Shown here: positions 8,266 to 16,157 of the stretch, piece after piece
Position numbering within the stretch: position 1 is the stretch's first letter
How the letters are laid out: each line of letters opens with the position of its first letter
The notes under the pieces: generated by a model
What the model saw: only the letters and a program-made list of their open reading frames with translations
Database searches by the model: none
What the model was told of the DNA's origin: nothing
Program-made: the position numbers and the translations under genes
Assembly: GCF_000695625.1 (NCBI RefSeq)
Contig: NZ_JMQI01000014.1
Span: forward strand, 124,001-188,000
DNA from: Amycolatopsis rifamycinica
GTDB lineage: Bacteria; Actinomycetota; Actinomycetes; Mycobacteriales; Pseudonocardiaceae
Reading direction: 5' to 3'
Length of the DNA stretch: 64,000 nt

Positions 8266-9690
8266 GTGCGCGCACTGGGGAAGATCGTCGTCGCCGGGCT
8301 GGCCCTCGTCGTGTTCGGCGGCACGGCGTACGGCTACGCGAACCTCCGCGCCCTCGACGAGGTGACGCGCGACAGCGTGATCGACGCCGAGGGCGAGACG
8401 AAGCCGGGCGAACAGCCCGCCGACGGCTCGCTCGACATCCTGCTGGTCGGCCGGGACTCCCGGAGCGACAACCAGGGCCGGCCGCTGGCGCCGGAAGTGC
8501 TGCGTGAACTGCGGGCCGGCGCCAACGGGGACGACCTCACCGACACCCTGATCGTGCTGCGGATCCCGAACGGCACCAAAGAGGTGAAAGCGTTCTCCAT
8601 CCCCCGGGACAGCTACGTCTCGATGCCGGGCGGGAAGGGCAAGATCAACGCCGCGTTCGGGCGGGCGAAGGCGGCCGAAGCGGGGCGGCTGCGCAAGGCG
8701 GGCGAGACCGACAAGGCGAAGATCGACCAGGGTGCGCTCACCGCCGCGCGGCGCGCGACCCGCCAGGCGGTCGAAGACCTCACCGGGGTGAAGATCGACC
8801 ACTTCGCCGAGGTCAACCTGCTCAGCTTCTACGAGATCAGCAAGGCCGTCGGCGGGGTCGAGGTCTGCCTGAAGGAAGCCACCAAGGACAAGAACTCCGG
8901 CGCCGACTTCCCGGCCGGGCCGCAGCGCGTCGCGGGAGCGGACGCGCTCGCCTTCGTCCGGCAGCGCGACGGCCTGCCGGGCACCGACCTCGCCCGCGTC
9001 CGGCGCCAGCAGGTGTTCCTCGCCGGGCTGGCCCGGCAGGTGCTGTCGGCGGGCACGCTGGCCGATCCGGGGAAGCTGTCGGACCTGATCGAGGCGGTGA
9101 AGCGCTCGGTGGTGCTCGACGCGTCGTGGAACCTCCTCGACTTCGTCGGGCAGATGCGCGGGGTCAGCGGCGGCGGGATCCAGTTCGCGACGATCCCCGT
9201 GGTCAACGTCGACTACCGCTACGACTCGGCGAACCCCCGCGCCACGGCGGTCCAGGTCGACCCGGCCGCGGTGAAGGCCTTCGCGGCGAGCCTGATCGGC
9301 ACCGCCGCGCCCGCCGGACCGACCGGACCGGCCTCGCCGGCCGCCCCGGTCACGGTCGACGTCGCCAACGCGAGCTCGAAGGAGGGCCTCGCGGCCCGCG
9401 TGGCGGGCGTGCTGCGGGAGAAGGGGTTCACCGCGAGCCCGGCCGGCAACACCGCCGCCCGGCGGACGTCGCTGGTCCGCTTCCGCCCCGACCTGGCCGG
9501 ACGCGGCGCCGAGGTGGCGAAGCTGCTCGGCGGGCTGGCGACGCAGCCGTCCGCGTCGGTGCCGGCCGGGCACGTCGAGGTGGTGCTCGGGACGGTCTAC
9601 TCCGGTCCGGGCGCGGCCGCCGGTGGCGGCGCCCCCGCGGGCGCGGGTGACGAGCCGATCACGTCGAACGGTGTCGTCTGCGTCAATTGA
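8266..9690 (+). CDS. LCP family protein (LytR-CpsA-Psr) with LytR C-terminal domain
   Basis: A 474-residue membrane-anchored enzyme of the LCP family, which in actinobacteria transfers glycopolymers such as arabinogalactan from lipid carriers to peptidoglycan. One N-terminal transmembrane helix (about residues 5-24) is followed by the LCP domain with conserved charged motifs (DILLVGRDSRSDN, DTLIVLRIPN, FSIPRDSYV, FVRQRDGLPGTDLARVRRQQ) and then a LytR_C domain (VTVDVANASSKEGLAARVAG, about residues 365-450). The GTG at 8266 has AAGGGAGG only one base upstream, an odd spacing, but no other start lies in frame before the stop at 8212. Confidence 0.92.
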   Translation: MRALGKIVVAGLALVVFGGTAYGYANLRALDEVTRDSVIDAEGETKPGEQPADGSLDILLVGRDSRSDNQGRPLAPEVLRELRAGANGDDLTDTLIVLRIPNGTKEVKAFSIPRDSYVSMPGGKGKINAAFGRAKAAEAGRLRKAGETDKAKIDQGALTAARRATRQAVEDLTGVKIDHFAEVNLLSFYEISKAVGGVEVCLKEATKDKNSGADFPAGPQRVAGADALAFVRQRDGLPGTDLARVRRQQVFLAGLARQVLSAGTLADPGKLSDLIEAVKRSVVLDASWNLLDFVGQMRGVSGGGIQFATIPVVNVDYRYDSANPRATAVQVDPAAVKAFAASLIGTAAPAGPTGPASPAAPVTVDVANASSKEGLAARVAGVLREKGFTASPAGNTAARRTSLVRFRPDLAGRGAEVAKLLGGLATQPSASVPAGHVEVVLGTVYSGPGAAAGGGAPAGAGDEPITSNGVVCVN

Positions 9691-9934
9691 CCGGCGAGTG
9701 ATTGCGAGTACCGGATTTTCCGCCGGATCCCGGAAATGCGCGAGGAATTCCCGCGAACACGGCCCGACTGGACCACAGTGGACCACCGGGGTCAGTGGTC
9801 TTGACGTTGCCGCACTGGTGAGGCAGGGTGCGATGACCATCGGCGGGGCAAGACCCGCTCGGGGCCGGAAAGTTCACCCGATCGGGGAGCGATCCGGAAA
9901 ATCGGTTTCAGGGAATACGGAAAGTCCGGAATTT
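9691..9934. other. intergenic region upstream of the DUF3558 lipoprotein
   Basis: A 244-base stretch with no convincing gene. It contains a direct repeat (TGGACCAC at 9770-9790, twice with a 10-base period) and a TTGACG hexamer at 9801-9806 that could be a -35 element, but no good -10 at standard spacing. An in-frame open stretch reaches back to 9623 but overlaps the LCP gene end and lacks a ribosome site. Confidence 0.4.
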
Positions 9935-10549
9935 ATGCGCACCAGCGTCACCCGGGGTGGGTGGATCTTGCCCGTCCTCGCTTCAGCCGTTCTCTGCGCC
10001 GGGTGTCAGTCGGCGTCCGCATCGGTGCACTACCCGAACGCGATCGACGCCTGCCGGCTGGTCGGGCCGAACGCGCAGGCGCAGCTCGCGCCCGGAACCG
10101 TCGAGATCCCCGCCGACTCGGTGAAGGCCGCCGACACCAAGGTCGTTCCCGGCGACCGCGCCACCGAGGACAACGAGGTCACCACGTGCCGCCGCCTGTA
10201 CGCGCGCGACCTCGGCGGCGGCAAGCCCAACCTGCAGGACTACCGGCTCGTCACGATCGCCGTGGTGCGGTTCACGCAGTCTGACGCCGACGAGGCCGCC
10301 GCCAAGGCCAGCCAGCTGATGACCGACGCGCTCGGTGACCACTCCGGCGTCCGGCTCGCCACCGGGGTCGGCGACGAGGCCGGCTTCTCCGAACAGTGGG
10401 GTGCGGTCCGGACCGGCAACGTCGTGTGCGGCCTGGCCATCGCCGACGGGGGCACCGAGGCCGCGCTGATCCCGCCCGCGACGCTGGACAGCGTGCAGGC
10501 CGTGGTCACGGACATGACCGGCACGCTGCGGAAGGACTTTCAGGGCTGA
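9935..10549 (+). CDS. DUF3558 family lipoprotein
   Basis: A 204-residue secreted lipoprotein. The signal peptide (MRTSVTRGGWILPVLASAVL) ends in the lipobox LCAGC, so the cysteine at residue 24 should be lipidated. The mature part has the pattern of DUF3558 proteins, common in mycolata and Pseudonocardiaceae: an early CRLV cysteine, a later CRRLYARD cysteine and a third in NVVCGLAIADG. Function is unknown. The ATG at 9935 was chosen because it places the signal peptide at the N-terminus. Its last ten bases overlap the end of the converging molybdopterin oxidoreductase gene. Confidence 0.82.
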   Translation: MRTSVTRGGWILPVLASAVLCAGCQSASASVHYPNAIDACRLVGPNAQAQLAPGTVEIPADSVKAADTKVVPGDRATEDNEVTTCRRLYARDLGGGKPNLQDYRLVTIAVVRFTQSDADEAAAKASQLMTDALGDHSGVRLATGVGDEAGFSEQWGAVRTGNVVCGLAIADGGTEAALIPPATLDSVQAVVTDMTGTLRKDFQG

Positions 10550-12861
10550 GGTTCCGCCCGGACCGGTTCGAGCCGCACGACGATGGCCTTCGACACCGGC
10601 GTGTTCGACTTGTCCGCCACCGAGTCCAGCGGCACCAGCGCGTTCGCCTCCGGGAAGTAGGCCGCCGCGCAGCCGCGTGCGGTCGGGTACGCCACCACCC
10701 GGAACGCCGGCGCCCGGCGGTCACCGTCCCGCCACTCCGAGACGAGGTCGACCAGCGCGCCGTCGGCCAGGCCGAGCGCGGTGAGGTCGGCCGGGTTCAC
10801 CAGCACCACGCGGCGGGCGTTCTCGATCCCGCGGTAGCGGTCGGAGAGCCCGTAGATCGTGGTGTTGTACTGGTCGTGGCTGCGCATCGTCTGCAGCAGC
10901 AGCCGGCCCTCGGGAACGCGCGGGTACTCCAGTTCCGACACCGTGAAGTTGCCCTTGCCGTTCGCGGTCCCGGTGAACTCGCGGGAGTCGCGCGGGGCGT
11001 GCGGCAGCACGAAGCCGTCCGGCTCGCGGACGCGGCGGTTGTAGTCCTGGCAGCCCGGCACCACCCGCGAGATCCGGTCGCGGATCAGGTCGTAGTCGGT
11101 CTCGAACGTCCGCCACGGCACGGCGTGGCCCGCGCCGAAGAGCTTCTCGGCCAGCCGGCAGACGATGGCGACCTCCGAGAGCAGGTGCTCGCTCGCCGGC
11201 TTCAGGCGTCCGCGCGAGGTGTGCACCTGCGACATCGAGTCCTCGACCGTGACGAACTGCTCGCCGCTCGCCTGGACGTCCCGTTCGGTGCGGCCGAGCG
11301 TCGGCAGGATCAGCGCGGTGCGGCCGTGCACGACGTGGGAGCGGTTCAGCTTCGTCGACACGTGCACGGTCAGCGAGCACGAGCGCAGCGCCTTCTCGGT
11401 CAGCTCCGAGTCCGGCGTCGCCGACGCGAAGTTGCCGCCGACGGCGAAGAACACCTTGCCGCGGCCGTCGCGCATGGCCCGGATCGCGTCGACGGTGTCG
11501 AAGCCGTGCTCGCGCGGGACCTCGATGCCGAATTCGCCCGCCAGCGCGTCCATGAACGACTGCGGCATCTTCTCCCAGATGCCCATCGTCCGGTCGCCCT
11601 GGACGTTCGAGTGCCCGCGCACCGGGCACAGGCCCGCGCCGGGCTTGCCGATCATCCCGCGCATCAGGGCGAGGTTCGCGATCTCGGAGATCGTCGGCAC
11701 CGCGTGCTTGTGCTGGGTGAGGCCCATCGCCCAGCAGTAGATCGTCCGCTCGGAAGAGGCGATCATCCGCGCGACGCGCTCGATCTGCTCCCGCGGCAGG
11801 CCGGTCGCGCGCTCGATCTCCGGCCAGTCGATCTCCTGCAGGTGCTTGGCGTAGTCGTCGAAGCCTTCGGTGACCCGCTCGACGAACTCGCGGTCGACGA
11901 TCGCGCCCGGCGCTTCGGCGTCCCAGGCCAGCAGCAGGTGCCCGACGGCCTGGAACAGCGCGAGGTCGCCGCCGAGGCGCACCTGGGCGAACTCGTCGGC
12001 CAGCGGGGTGCCCTTGCCGATGACACCGCGGACGTTCTGCGGGTTCTTGAACCGCATCAGCCCGGCCTCGGGCAGCGGGTTGACGGCGATGATCTTCGCG
12101 CCGTTCCCCTTGGCCTCCTCGAGCGCCGAGAGCATCCGCGGGTGGTTGGTGCCCGGGTTCTGCCCGACGACGACGATGAGGTCGGCCTGGTGGATGTCGG
12201 CGAGGCTCACCGAGCCCTTGCCGACGCCGGTGGTGGCCGACAGCGCCGCGCCCGAGGACTCGTGGCACATGTTGGAGCAGTCGGGCAGGTTGTTGGTCCC
12301 GAACGAGCGCACCAGCAGCTGGTAGAGGAACGCGGCCTCGTTGCTGGTGCGGCCGGAGGTGTAGAAGATGGCCTCGTTGGGGTCGGTCAGCGCCTTGAGC
12401 TCGCCCGCGACCAGCTCGAACGCGGCGTCCCAGGAGATCGGCTCGTAGTGCGTCGCGCCTTCGCGCAGCACGAACGGCTCGGTGATCCGGCCCTGCTGGC
12501 CCAGCCAGTAGTCGGTCCTGGTTTCGAGCTCGCCGATCGGGTGCTTCGCGAAGAACTCGCGGTCGACCCGGCGTTTCGTGGCTTCCTCGGCGACGGCCTT
12601 GGCGCCGTTCTCGCAGAACTCGGCCAGCTTGCGCTTCTCGCCGTCGACCTCGCGCGGTTCCGGCCACGCGCAGCCGGGGCAGTCGAAGCCTTCGCGCTGG
12701 TTCAGCAGCCGCAGCGCCTTGATCGTCCGGCCGGTGCCCAGCTGTTCGACACTGCGCGCGAGCGACACGGCGACCCCGGGGATCCCGGCCGCCCAGCCTT
12801 TCGGCTTGCCCACCTCGAGGCGGGATTCGTCCACGTCCTGCGCCGGTGCTTCACGGGTCAT
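10540..12861 (-). CDS. FdhF/YdeP family molybdopterin oxidoreductase
   Basis: A 773-residue member of the molybdopterin oxidoreductase superfamily in the FdhF/YdeP branch, often annotated as a formate dehydrogenase alpha-like subunit. Visible features: DCPGCAWPEP near residue 60, ITEPFVLREGATHYEPISWDAA before the first Mo-bisMGD segment, FYTSGRTSNEAAFLYQLL, the SNMCHESSG loop, GQNPGTNHPRMLSALEEAK, and a C-terminal molydopterin dinucleotide-binding domain ending before LEPVRAEPQP. Members act as cytoplasmic oxidoreductases of uncertain substrate; formate is plausible because fdhD and an OFA carrier lie nearby, but not proven. The gene converges on and overlaps the DUF3558 gene by ten bases. 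Confidence 0.93.
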   Translation of the reverse strand: MTREAPAQDVDESRLEVGKPKGWAAGIPGVAVSLARSVEQLGTGRTIKALRLLNQREGFDCPGCAWPEPREVDGEKRKLAEFCENGAKAVAEEATKRRVDREFFAKHPIGELETRTDYWLGQQGRITEPFVLREGATHYEPISWDAAFELVAGELKALTDPNEAIFYTSGRTSNEAAFLYQLLVRSFGTNNLPDCSNMCHESSGAALSATTGVGKGSVSLADIHQADLIVVVGQNPGTNHPRMLSALEEAKGNGAKIIAVNPLPEAGLMRFKNPQNVRGVIGKGTPLADEFAQVRLGGDLALFQAVGHLLLAWDAEAPGAIVDREFVERVTEGFDDYAKHLQEIDWPEIERATGLPREQIERVARMIASSERTIYCWAMGLTQHKHAVPTISEIANLALMRGMIGKPGAGLCPVRGHSNVQGDRTMGIWEKMPQSFMDALAGEFGIEVPREHGFDTVDAIRAMRDGRGKVFFAVGGNFASATPDSELTEKALRSCSLTVHVSTKLNRSHVVHGRTALILPTLGRTERDVQASGEQFVTVEDSMSQVHTSRGRLKPASEHLLSEVAIVCRLAEKLFGAGHAVPWRTFETDYDLIRDRISRVVPGCQDYNRRVREPDGFVLPHAPRDSREFTGTANGKGNFTVSELEYPRVPEGRLLLQTMRSHDQYNTTIYGLSDRYRGIENARRVVLVNPADLTALGLADGALVDLVSEWRDGDRRAPAFRVVAYPTARGCAAAYFPEANALVPLDSVADKSNTPVSKAIVVRLEPVRAEPQP

Positions 12862-12903
12862 GCGTCCATCGTGCGCCTCGATGATCGCCGCGCGCCACGA
12901 GGG

Positions 12904-14274
12904 TCAGGCCGTTCCGGTGCGCAGCCCCCGGTCGGCCACGGTGACCACGAGCAGCACGCCGCTGATGACGACCAGCGCGACGGCCAGCCGGTGCAGGCCT
13001 GCCGAGTCCGCGTGCGGGCCGTAGCAAAGCGCGATGAGCGTCGAGGCCACGATCGCGCCGAGGTACTGGGCGGTGCGGAACAGGCCGCTCGCGGTGCCCA
13101 TCTGCTCGGCCGGCGCTTCGCGGTACAACGTCGTCTGGTTCGCGACGCTGGTCAGGCCCTGTGCGAGGCCGAACAACGCGGCGAGGGCGAGCAGCGCGCC
13201 GGCCCACGTGCCGTCGTGGACGAGCAGCAGCAGGGCCGAACCGCCGGCCAGCGCCACCGCGACCGTCACCAGCCGCGCCTTGACGCCGGACGCGTGCCCG
13301 GAGAACGCCGCGGCGCAGACGGCGGTGCCCGACATCGGCAGCAGCATCAGCCCGGCCGCCTCCTCCGACAGCCGCCGCGTGGTTTCCAGCCACTGGACGT
13401 ACCCGAACATGATCGCGTAGATGGCCATGAAGCTCAGCGCCTGCCGCAGGTACGTCCGCAGGATCGCGCCGTTGGCCGCGAGCATCCGCAGGTCGAGGAA
13501 GGGCGCGTCGCGCCGTAGCTCCACCAGCGTGAACGCCGTCCCGAACGCGGCGACGACGGCGAGCAGCCAGACCTCGGCGCCGGGGTCCATCAGGAAGAAC
13601 AACAGCGCCAGCAGCGTCGCGGAGAACAGCGCGATGCCGAGCACGTCGATCCGGGTGGCGGTGCGCTCGCCGCGGTCGTCCGCCGGCACCCACAGCAGCG
13701 CCAGGACCAGCGACAACCCGGCCAGCGGGATGTTCACCGCGAAGATCGCGGGCCAGCCGAAGAACCCGATCAGCAGCCCGCCGAGCGTCGGGCCGATCAC
13801 CATCACCGTCTGGGCGGACATCGACAGCAGCGACAGCACCCGCGCGGGCACGCCCTGGCCGCTTGCCTCGGCGTGGTGGCGCAGCACGGCCATCGCGGCC
13901 GGGAACCCCGCGCACGTGCCCAGGCCGAGGACCACCCGCACGCCGGTCAGCCACCCGACGGAGATCGGGATCATGCCGGCGATCCCGGCGACGATCACCA
14001 GGGTCGCGCCGCCGAGCAGGACGCGGCGGGCGCCGTGCCGGTCGACCAGCAGGCCGACCACCGGCTGCCCGACCGCGGTGGCCAGGTACAGCGCGGAGAT
14101 CAGCCAGGCGGTCTGGCCGGGGCCGGCGCCGAAGCTCTGCCCGATCGGCACGAGCGCGACGGCGATGAGGGTGGAGTTGATCGGGTTGAGCACCGCGCCG
14201 GCCACCAGCGGGGTGACCAGGCGGGCGCCGAACCGGGCGGGAGCGGTGACGGTGGTCGTGAGGAACTCCTTCAG
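12904..14274 (-). CDS. MFS efflux transporter, DHA2-like
   Basis: A multidrug-efflux-type carrier with about 14 transmembrane helices. The motif-A loop LLVDRHGARRVLLGG and the N-terminal helix VLNPINSTLIAVALVPIG are typical of drug/proton antiporters of the DHA2 group. The start is unusual: no ATG, GTG or TTG lies in frame near the expected N-terminus. A CTG at 14274 overlaps the marR stop (CTGA), mimicking the usual ATGA coupling, and gives MKEFLTTTVTAP. An ATG at 14367 would run 97 bases inside marR, and a GTG at 14205 would cut into the first helix. It forms an operon with the MarR gene, which probably represses it. Confidence 0.87.
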   Translation of the reverse strand: MKEFLTTTVTAPARFGARLVTPLVAGAVLNPINSTLIAVALVPIGQSFGAGPGQTAWLISALYLATAVGQPVVGLLVDRHGARRVLLGGATLVIVAGIAGMIPISVGWLTGVRVVLGLGTCAGFPAAMAVLRHHAEASGQGVPARVLSLLSMSAQTVMVIGPTLGGLLIGFFGWPAIFAVNIPLAGLSLVLALLWVPADDRGERTATRIDVLGIALFSATLLALLFFLMDPGAEVWLLAVVAAFGTAFTLVELRRDAPFLDLRMLAANGAILRTYLRQALSFMAIYAIMFGYVQWLETTRRLSEEAAGLMLLPMSGTAVCAAAFSGHASGVKARLVTVAVALAGGSALLLLVHDGTWAGALLALAALFGLAQGLTSVANQTTLYREAPAEQMGTASGLFRTAQYLGAIVASTLIALCYGPHADSAGLHRLAVALVVISGVLLVVTVADRGLRTGTA

Positions 14275-14708
14275 TGTTGCGCGACGCGCTGCAGCAGCGG
14301 CAGCACGCGGGTGATGGCGTCGAGTTCCGCGGGGGACAGCTCGTCGAGCAGGGCATGGGCCAGCCACTCGTCGCGGTGCTGCTGGATCCCGCGCACGGTG
14401 TCGCGCCCGGCGTCGGACAGGCTGATCACCACGCGGCGCCGGTCGGCCGGATCAGGCGTGCGGGCGAGGTAGCCCAGCTCGTCGAGGACGCCGAGGGTGG
14501 CGGCCATGGACTGCTGCCGCACGTGCTCGGCGGCAGCGAGTTCACCCTGCGTGGCCGGGCCGTCCCGGAGGAGCCGGTGCAGCACGGCGGACTGCGAGGG
14601 CGTCAGGATCCCGGCGTTGTCGACTTGGCGCAGCCGCCGGTGCAGCTGCCCGACGACCCCGCGGATCCAGCCGGCGCTTTCGGCCACGTGCGGAGGTACT
14701 TCGCCCAT
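14271..14708 (-). CDS. MarR family transcriptional regulator
   Basis: A 146-residue winged-helix regulator. The DNA-binding segment LLRDGPATQGELAAAEHV..QSMAATLGVLDELGYLAR and the wing DPADRRRVVISLSDAG are clear MarR hallmarks. It is the first gene of a two-gene unit with a drug-efflux MFS, the usual arrangement for a repressor released by the pump's substrate. A 19-bp palindrome (14710-14728) lies directly before the start, so the gene is probably autorepressed. The start is ATG 14708; a GTG two codons upstream is possible but falls inside the palindrome. No ribosome site is visible, so the message may be almost leaderless. Confidence 0.9.
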   Translation of the reverse strand: MGEVPPHVAESAGWIRGVVGQLHRRLRQVDNAGILTPSQSAVLHRLLRDGPATQGELAAAEHVRQQSMAATLGVLDELGYLARTPDPADRRRVVISLSDAGRDTVRGIQQHRDEWLAHALLDELSPAELDAITRVLPLLQRVAQH

Positions 14709-14709
14709 G

Positions 14710-14728
14710 TACACAGTTTAACTGTGTA
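14710..14728. promoter_or_regulatory. MarR operator palindrome
   Basis: TACACAGTTTAACTGTGTA is a perfect 19-bp inverted repeat abutting the marR start. It is followed at once by a second perfect palindrome, AGTCTAGACT (14728-14737), and then a partial ACTGTGTA (14735-14742), so the region could hold two dimers. Position and symmetry fit the MarR protein encoded next to it. Confidence 0.8.
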
Positions 14729-14761
14729 GTCTAGACTGTGTATTGGCGAGTGGGCCGGATC

Positions 14762-15760
14762 TCAGTCCGGGCAGCCGTCGAGCGTGGGGACGGGGTACTT
14801 CGGGTCGTAGTAGCCCGGGGCGTCGCGCTCGCCGGTCGGCGGCGCGGCCGACGGGGGGTTCGCGTAGCCCGGGGCCAGGTAGCCGTCCTTCGCCGCCGCG
14901 CAGCTCACCGACGAATACGCGCCGGTCGTCTTGTCGAGCCACAGGCCCTGGCTGCTCTCCGCGAAGGACGAACCGCTCCGCAGGATGTACGTCTCGTCGA
15001 GGCGCTCGAACGAGACGATCTCGGCGGGGCTCACGAGCTCCCGGGGGTGGGCGTGGTCGAAGGCGTAGGCGACCGAGTACTTCGCGTCGACGACCAGCTC
15101 ACCGGGCCTGCCGCCGGCGCGCGCGGTGAGCGTGCCGAAAGTGCGGGGGCCCGCGTCGAGCAGGTGGTACCCGTCGGCGATCTCCGTGAGGTACACGGCG
15201 AAGCCGCCACTTTCCTTGGTCGGCTTCTTGGCCAGCTCCGCGAGGATCTGGTCGCGGTCGTCGGGAGCGAACAAGGCCGCGAACGCCTTCCCGTCGTGCC
15301 CGGTCAGGACGGCCGGGTCGAGGTGGGCGGCGCTGATGGCCTGCTTGACCTTGGCGTAGGCGGCGGCGACCGCGTCGGCCTTGAAGGCGCCGACGGCGGC
15401 CGGGGCGGGCGAGGTGATGCCGTCGACGTTCTTCGGCCAGACGTCGGCGGGGGTGTGCGCGTACGGCCGGGCCAGGTCGACCGGGGCGACGTCCGGCACC
15501 GACGTCGGGTCCGGCGGCGCGGCGTCCTGGGCGGGGCGGCGGCCGACCAGCACGATCGCCGTCGTGGTCACGGCCAGGATCAGCACGAGCACGGCGAAGA
15601 TCCACCAGCGGCGGCGCGGGCCGCGCGAGGCGCGTTTCTGCTGCTTGCGGAACTGCTTGCGGTCCTTCTTCGCGCCCAGCCAGGCATCGGTCTGCGCGTG
15701 CTTGCGCCAGTCCGGGTTCATCAGGTCCGGGTGCGAGTCGAGCAGGTTGTCCTCGTCCAC
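14762..15760 (-). CDS. hypothetical membrane-anchored protein with extracytoplasmic domain
   Basis: A 332-residue protein. The N-terminal ~50 residues are cytoplasmic and carry the motif [20 protein letters not shown] followed by a basic stretch (AKKDRKQFRKQQKR); one transmembrane helix (WWIFAVLVLILAVTTTAIVLV, about 52-72) leads into a ~260-residue external domain with two late cysteines (VSCAAAKDG, TLDGCPD). The same N-terminal motif occurs in the next gene downstream of it in coordinate order (15811-16101). I do not recognise the external domain; function unknown. It lies next to marR, in tandem with the shorter paralogue 50 bases away. Confidence 0.78.
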   Translation of the reverse strand: MDEDNLLDSHPDLMNPDWRKHAQTDAWLGAKKDRKQFRKQQKRASRGPRRRWWIFAVLVLILAVTTTAIVLVGRRPAQDAAPPDPTSVPDVAPVDLARPYAHTPADVWPKNVDGITSPAPAAVGAFKADAVAAAYAKVKQAISAAHLDPAVLTGHDGKAFAALFAPDDRDQILAELAKKPTKESGGFAVYLTEIADGYHLLDAGPRTFGTLTARAGGRPGELVVDAKYSVAYAFDHAHPRELVSPAEIVSFERLDETYILRSGSSFAESSQGLWLDKTTGAYSSVSCAAAKDGYLAPGYANPPSAAPPTGERDAPGYYDPKYPVPTLDGCPD

Positions 15761-15810
15761 GTGCGTCCCCCCAAGGTCGATGTCTGATCATCGACAGCGG
15801 GGGACGAGCG

Positions 15811-16101
15811 TTACCCGAAGTACGCGAATTCGTTGACGCCGACGCCCTGGAGCTGGTGCACGATGATCGCCGCCGCGACCAAGCCGACCACGATGAGCAG
15901 GGCCAGCACGCCCGGCCAGCGGCTCTGCCCCGGCTGCTGGCCACCCGCCCGGCGCTCGCGCTTCCGGCGCTTCTTCAGGTCCTTCTTCGCGCCCAGCCAA
16001 GCGTCCCGCGCCGCGTACTTCTGCCAGTCGGGGTTCATCAGGTCCGGGTGCGTCTCGATGCGCCGGTCGTCCGGATCCTGCGGCTGCTGAGGCTGTGTCA
16101 T
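15811..16101 (-). CDS. small membrane protein sharing the HPDLMNPDW motif
   Basis: A 96-residue protein: a polar N-terminus ([14 protein letters not shown]), the motif [20 protein letters not shown], a basic stretch ([14 protein letters not shown]), and a C-terminal transmembrane helix ([20 protein letters not shown]). It is the first gene of a tandem pair with 14762-15760, which repeats the motif and then adds an external domain; the two look like products of a partial duplication. The start at 16101 was preferred to an upstream frame extension that overlaps valS. It diverges from valS with 56 bases between starts. Function unknown. Confidence 0.75.
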   Translation of the reverse strand: MTQPQQPQDPDDRRIETHPDLMNPDWQKYAARDAWLGAKKDLKKRRKRERRAGGQQPGQSRWPGVLALLIVVGLVAAAIIVHQLQGVGVNEFAYFG

Positions 16102-16157
16102 CCCGAGTGCCTTCCCCCTGGGTGACCCGCCGTGACGGGTTCGTAGACTTGTCCATT

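Noticed and set aside
9801..9834. Sigma-70-like promoter before the DUF3558 gene
   Set aside because: TTGACG is good but no -10 lies at 16-19 bases; not claimed as a feature.
10396..13518. 1040-codon plus-strand frame opposite the FdhF/YdeP oxidoreductase
   Set aside because: Antisense to a complete conserved enzyme; Arg/Val/Gly-rich without any domain.
14728..14737. Second DasR-like site (AGTCTAGACT)
   Set aside because: Lacks the GG/CC positions of the dre consensus and is better explained as part of the MarR operator region.
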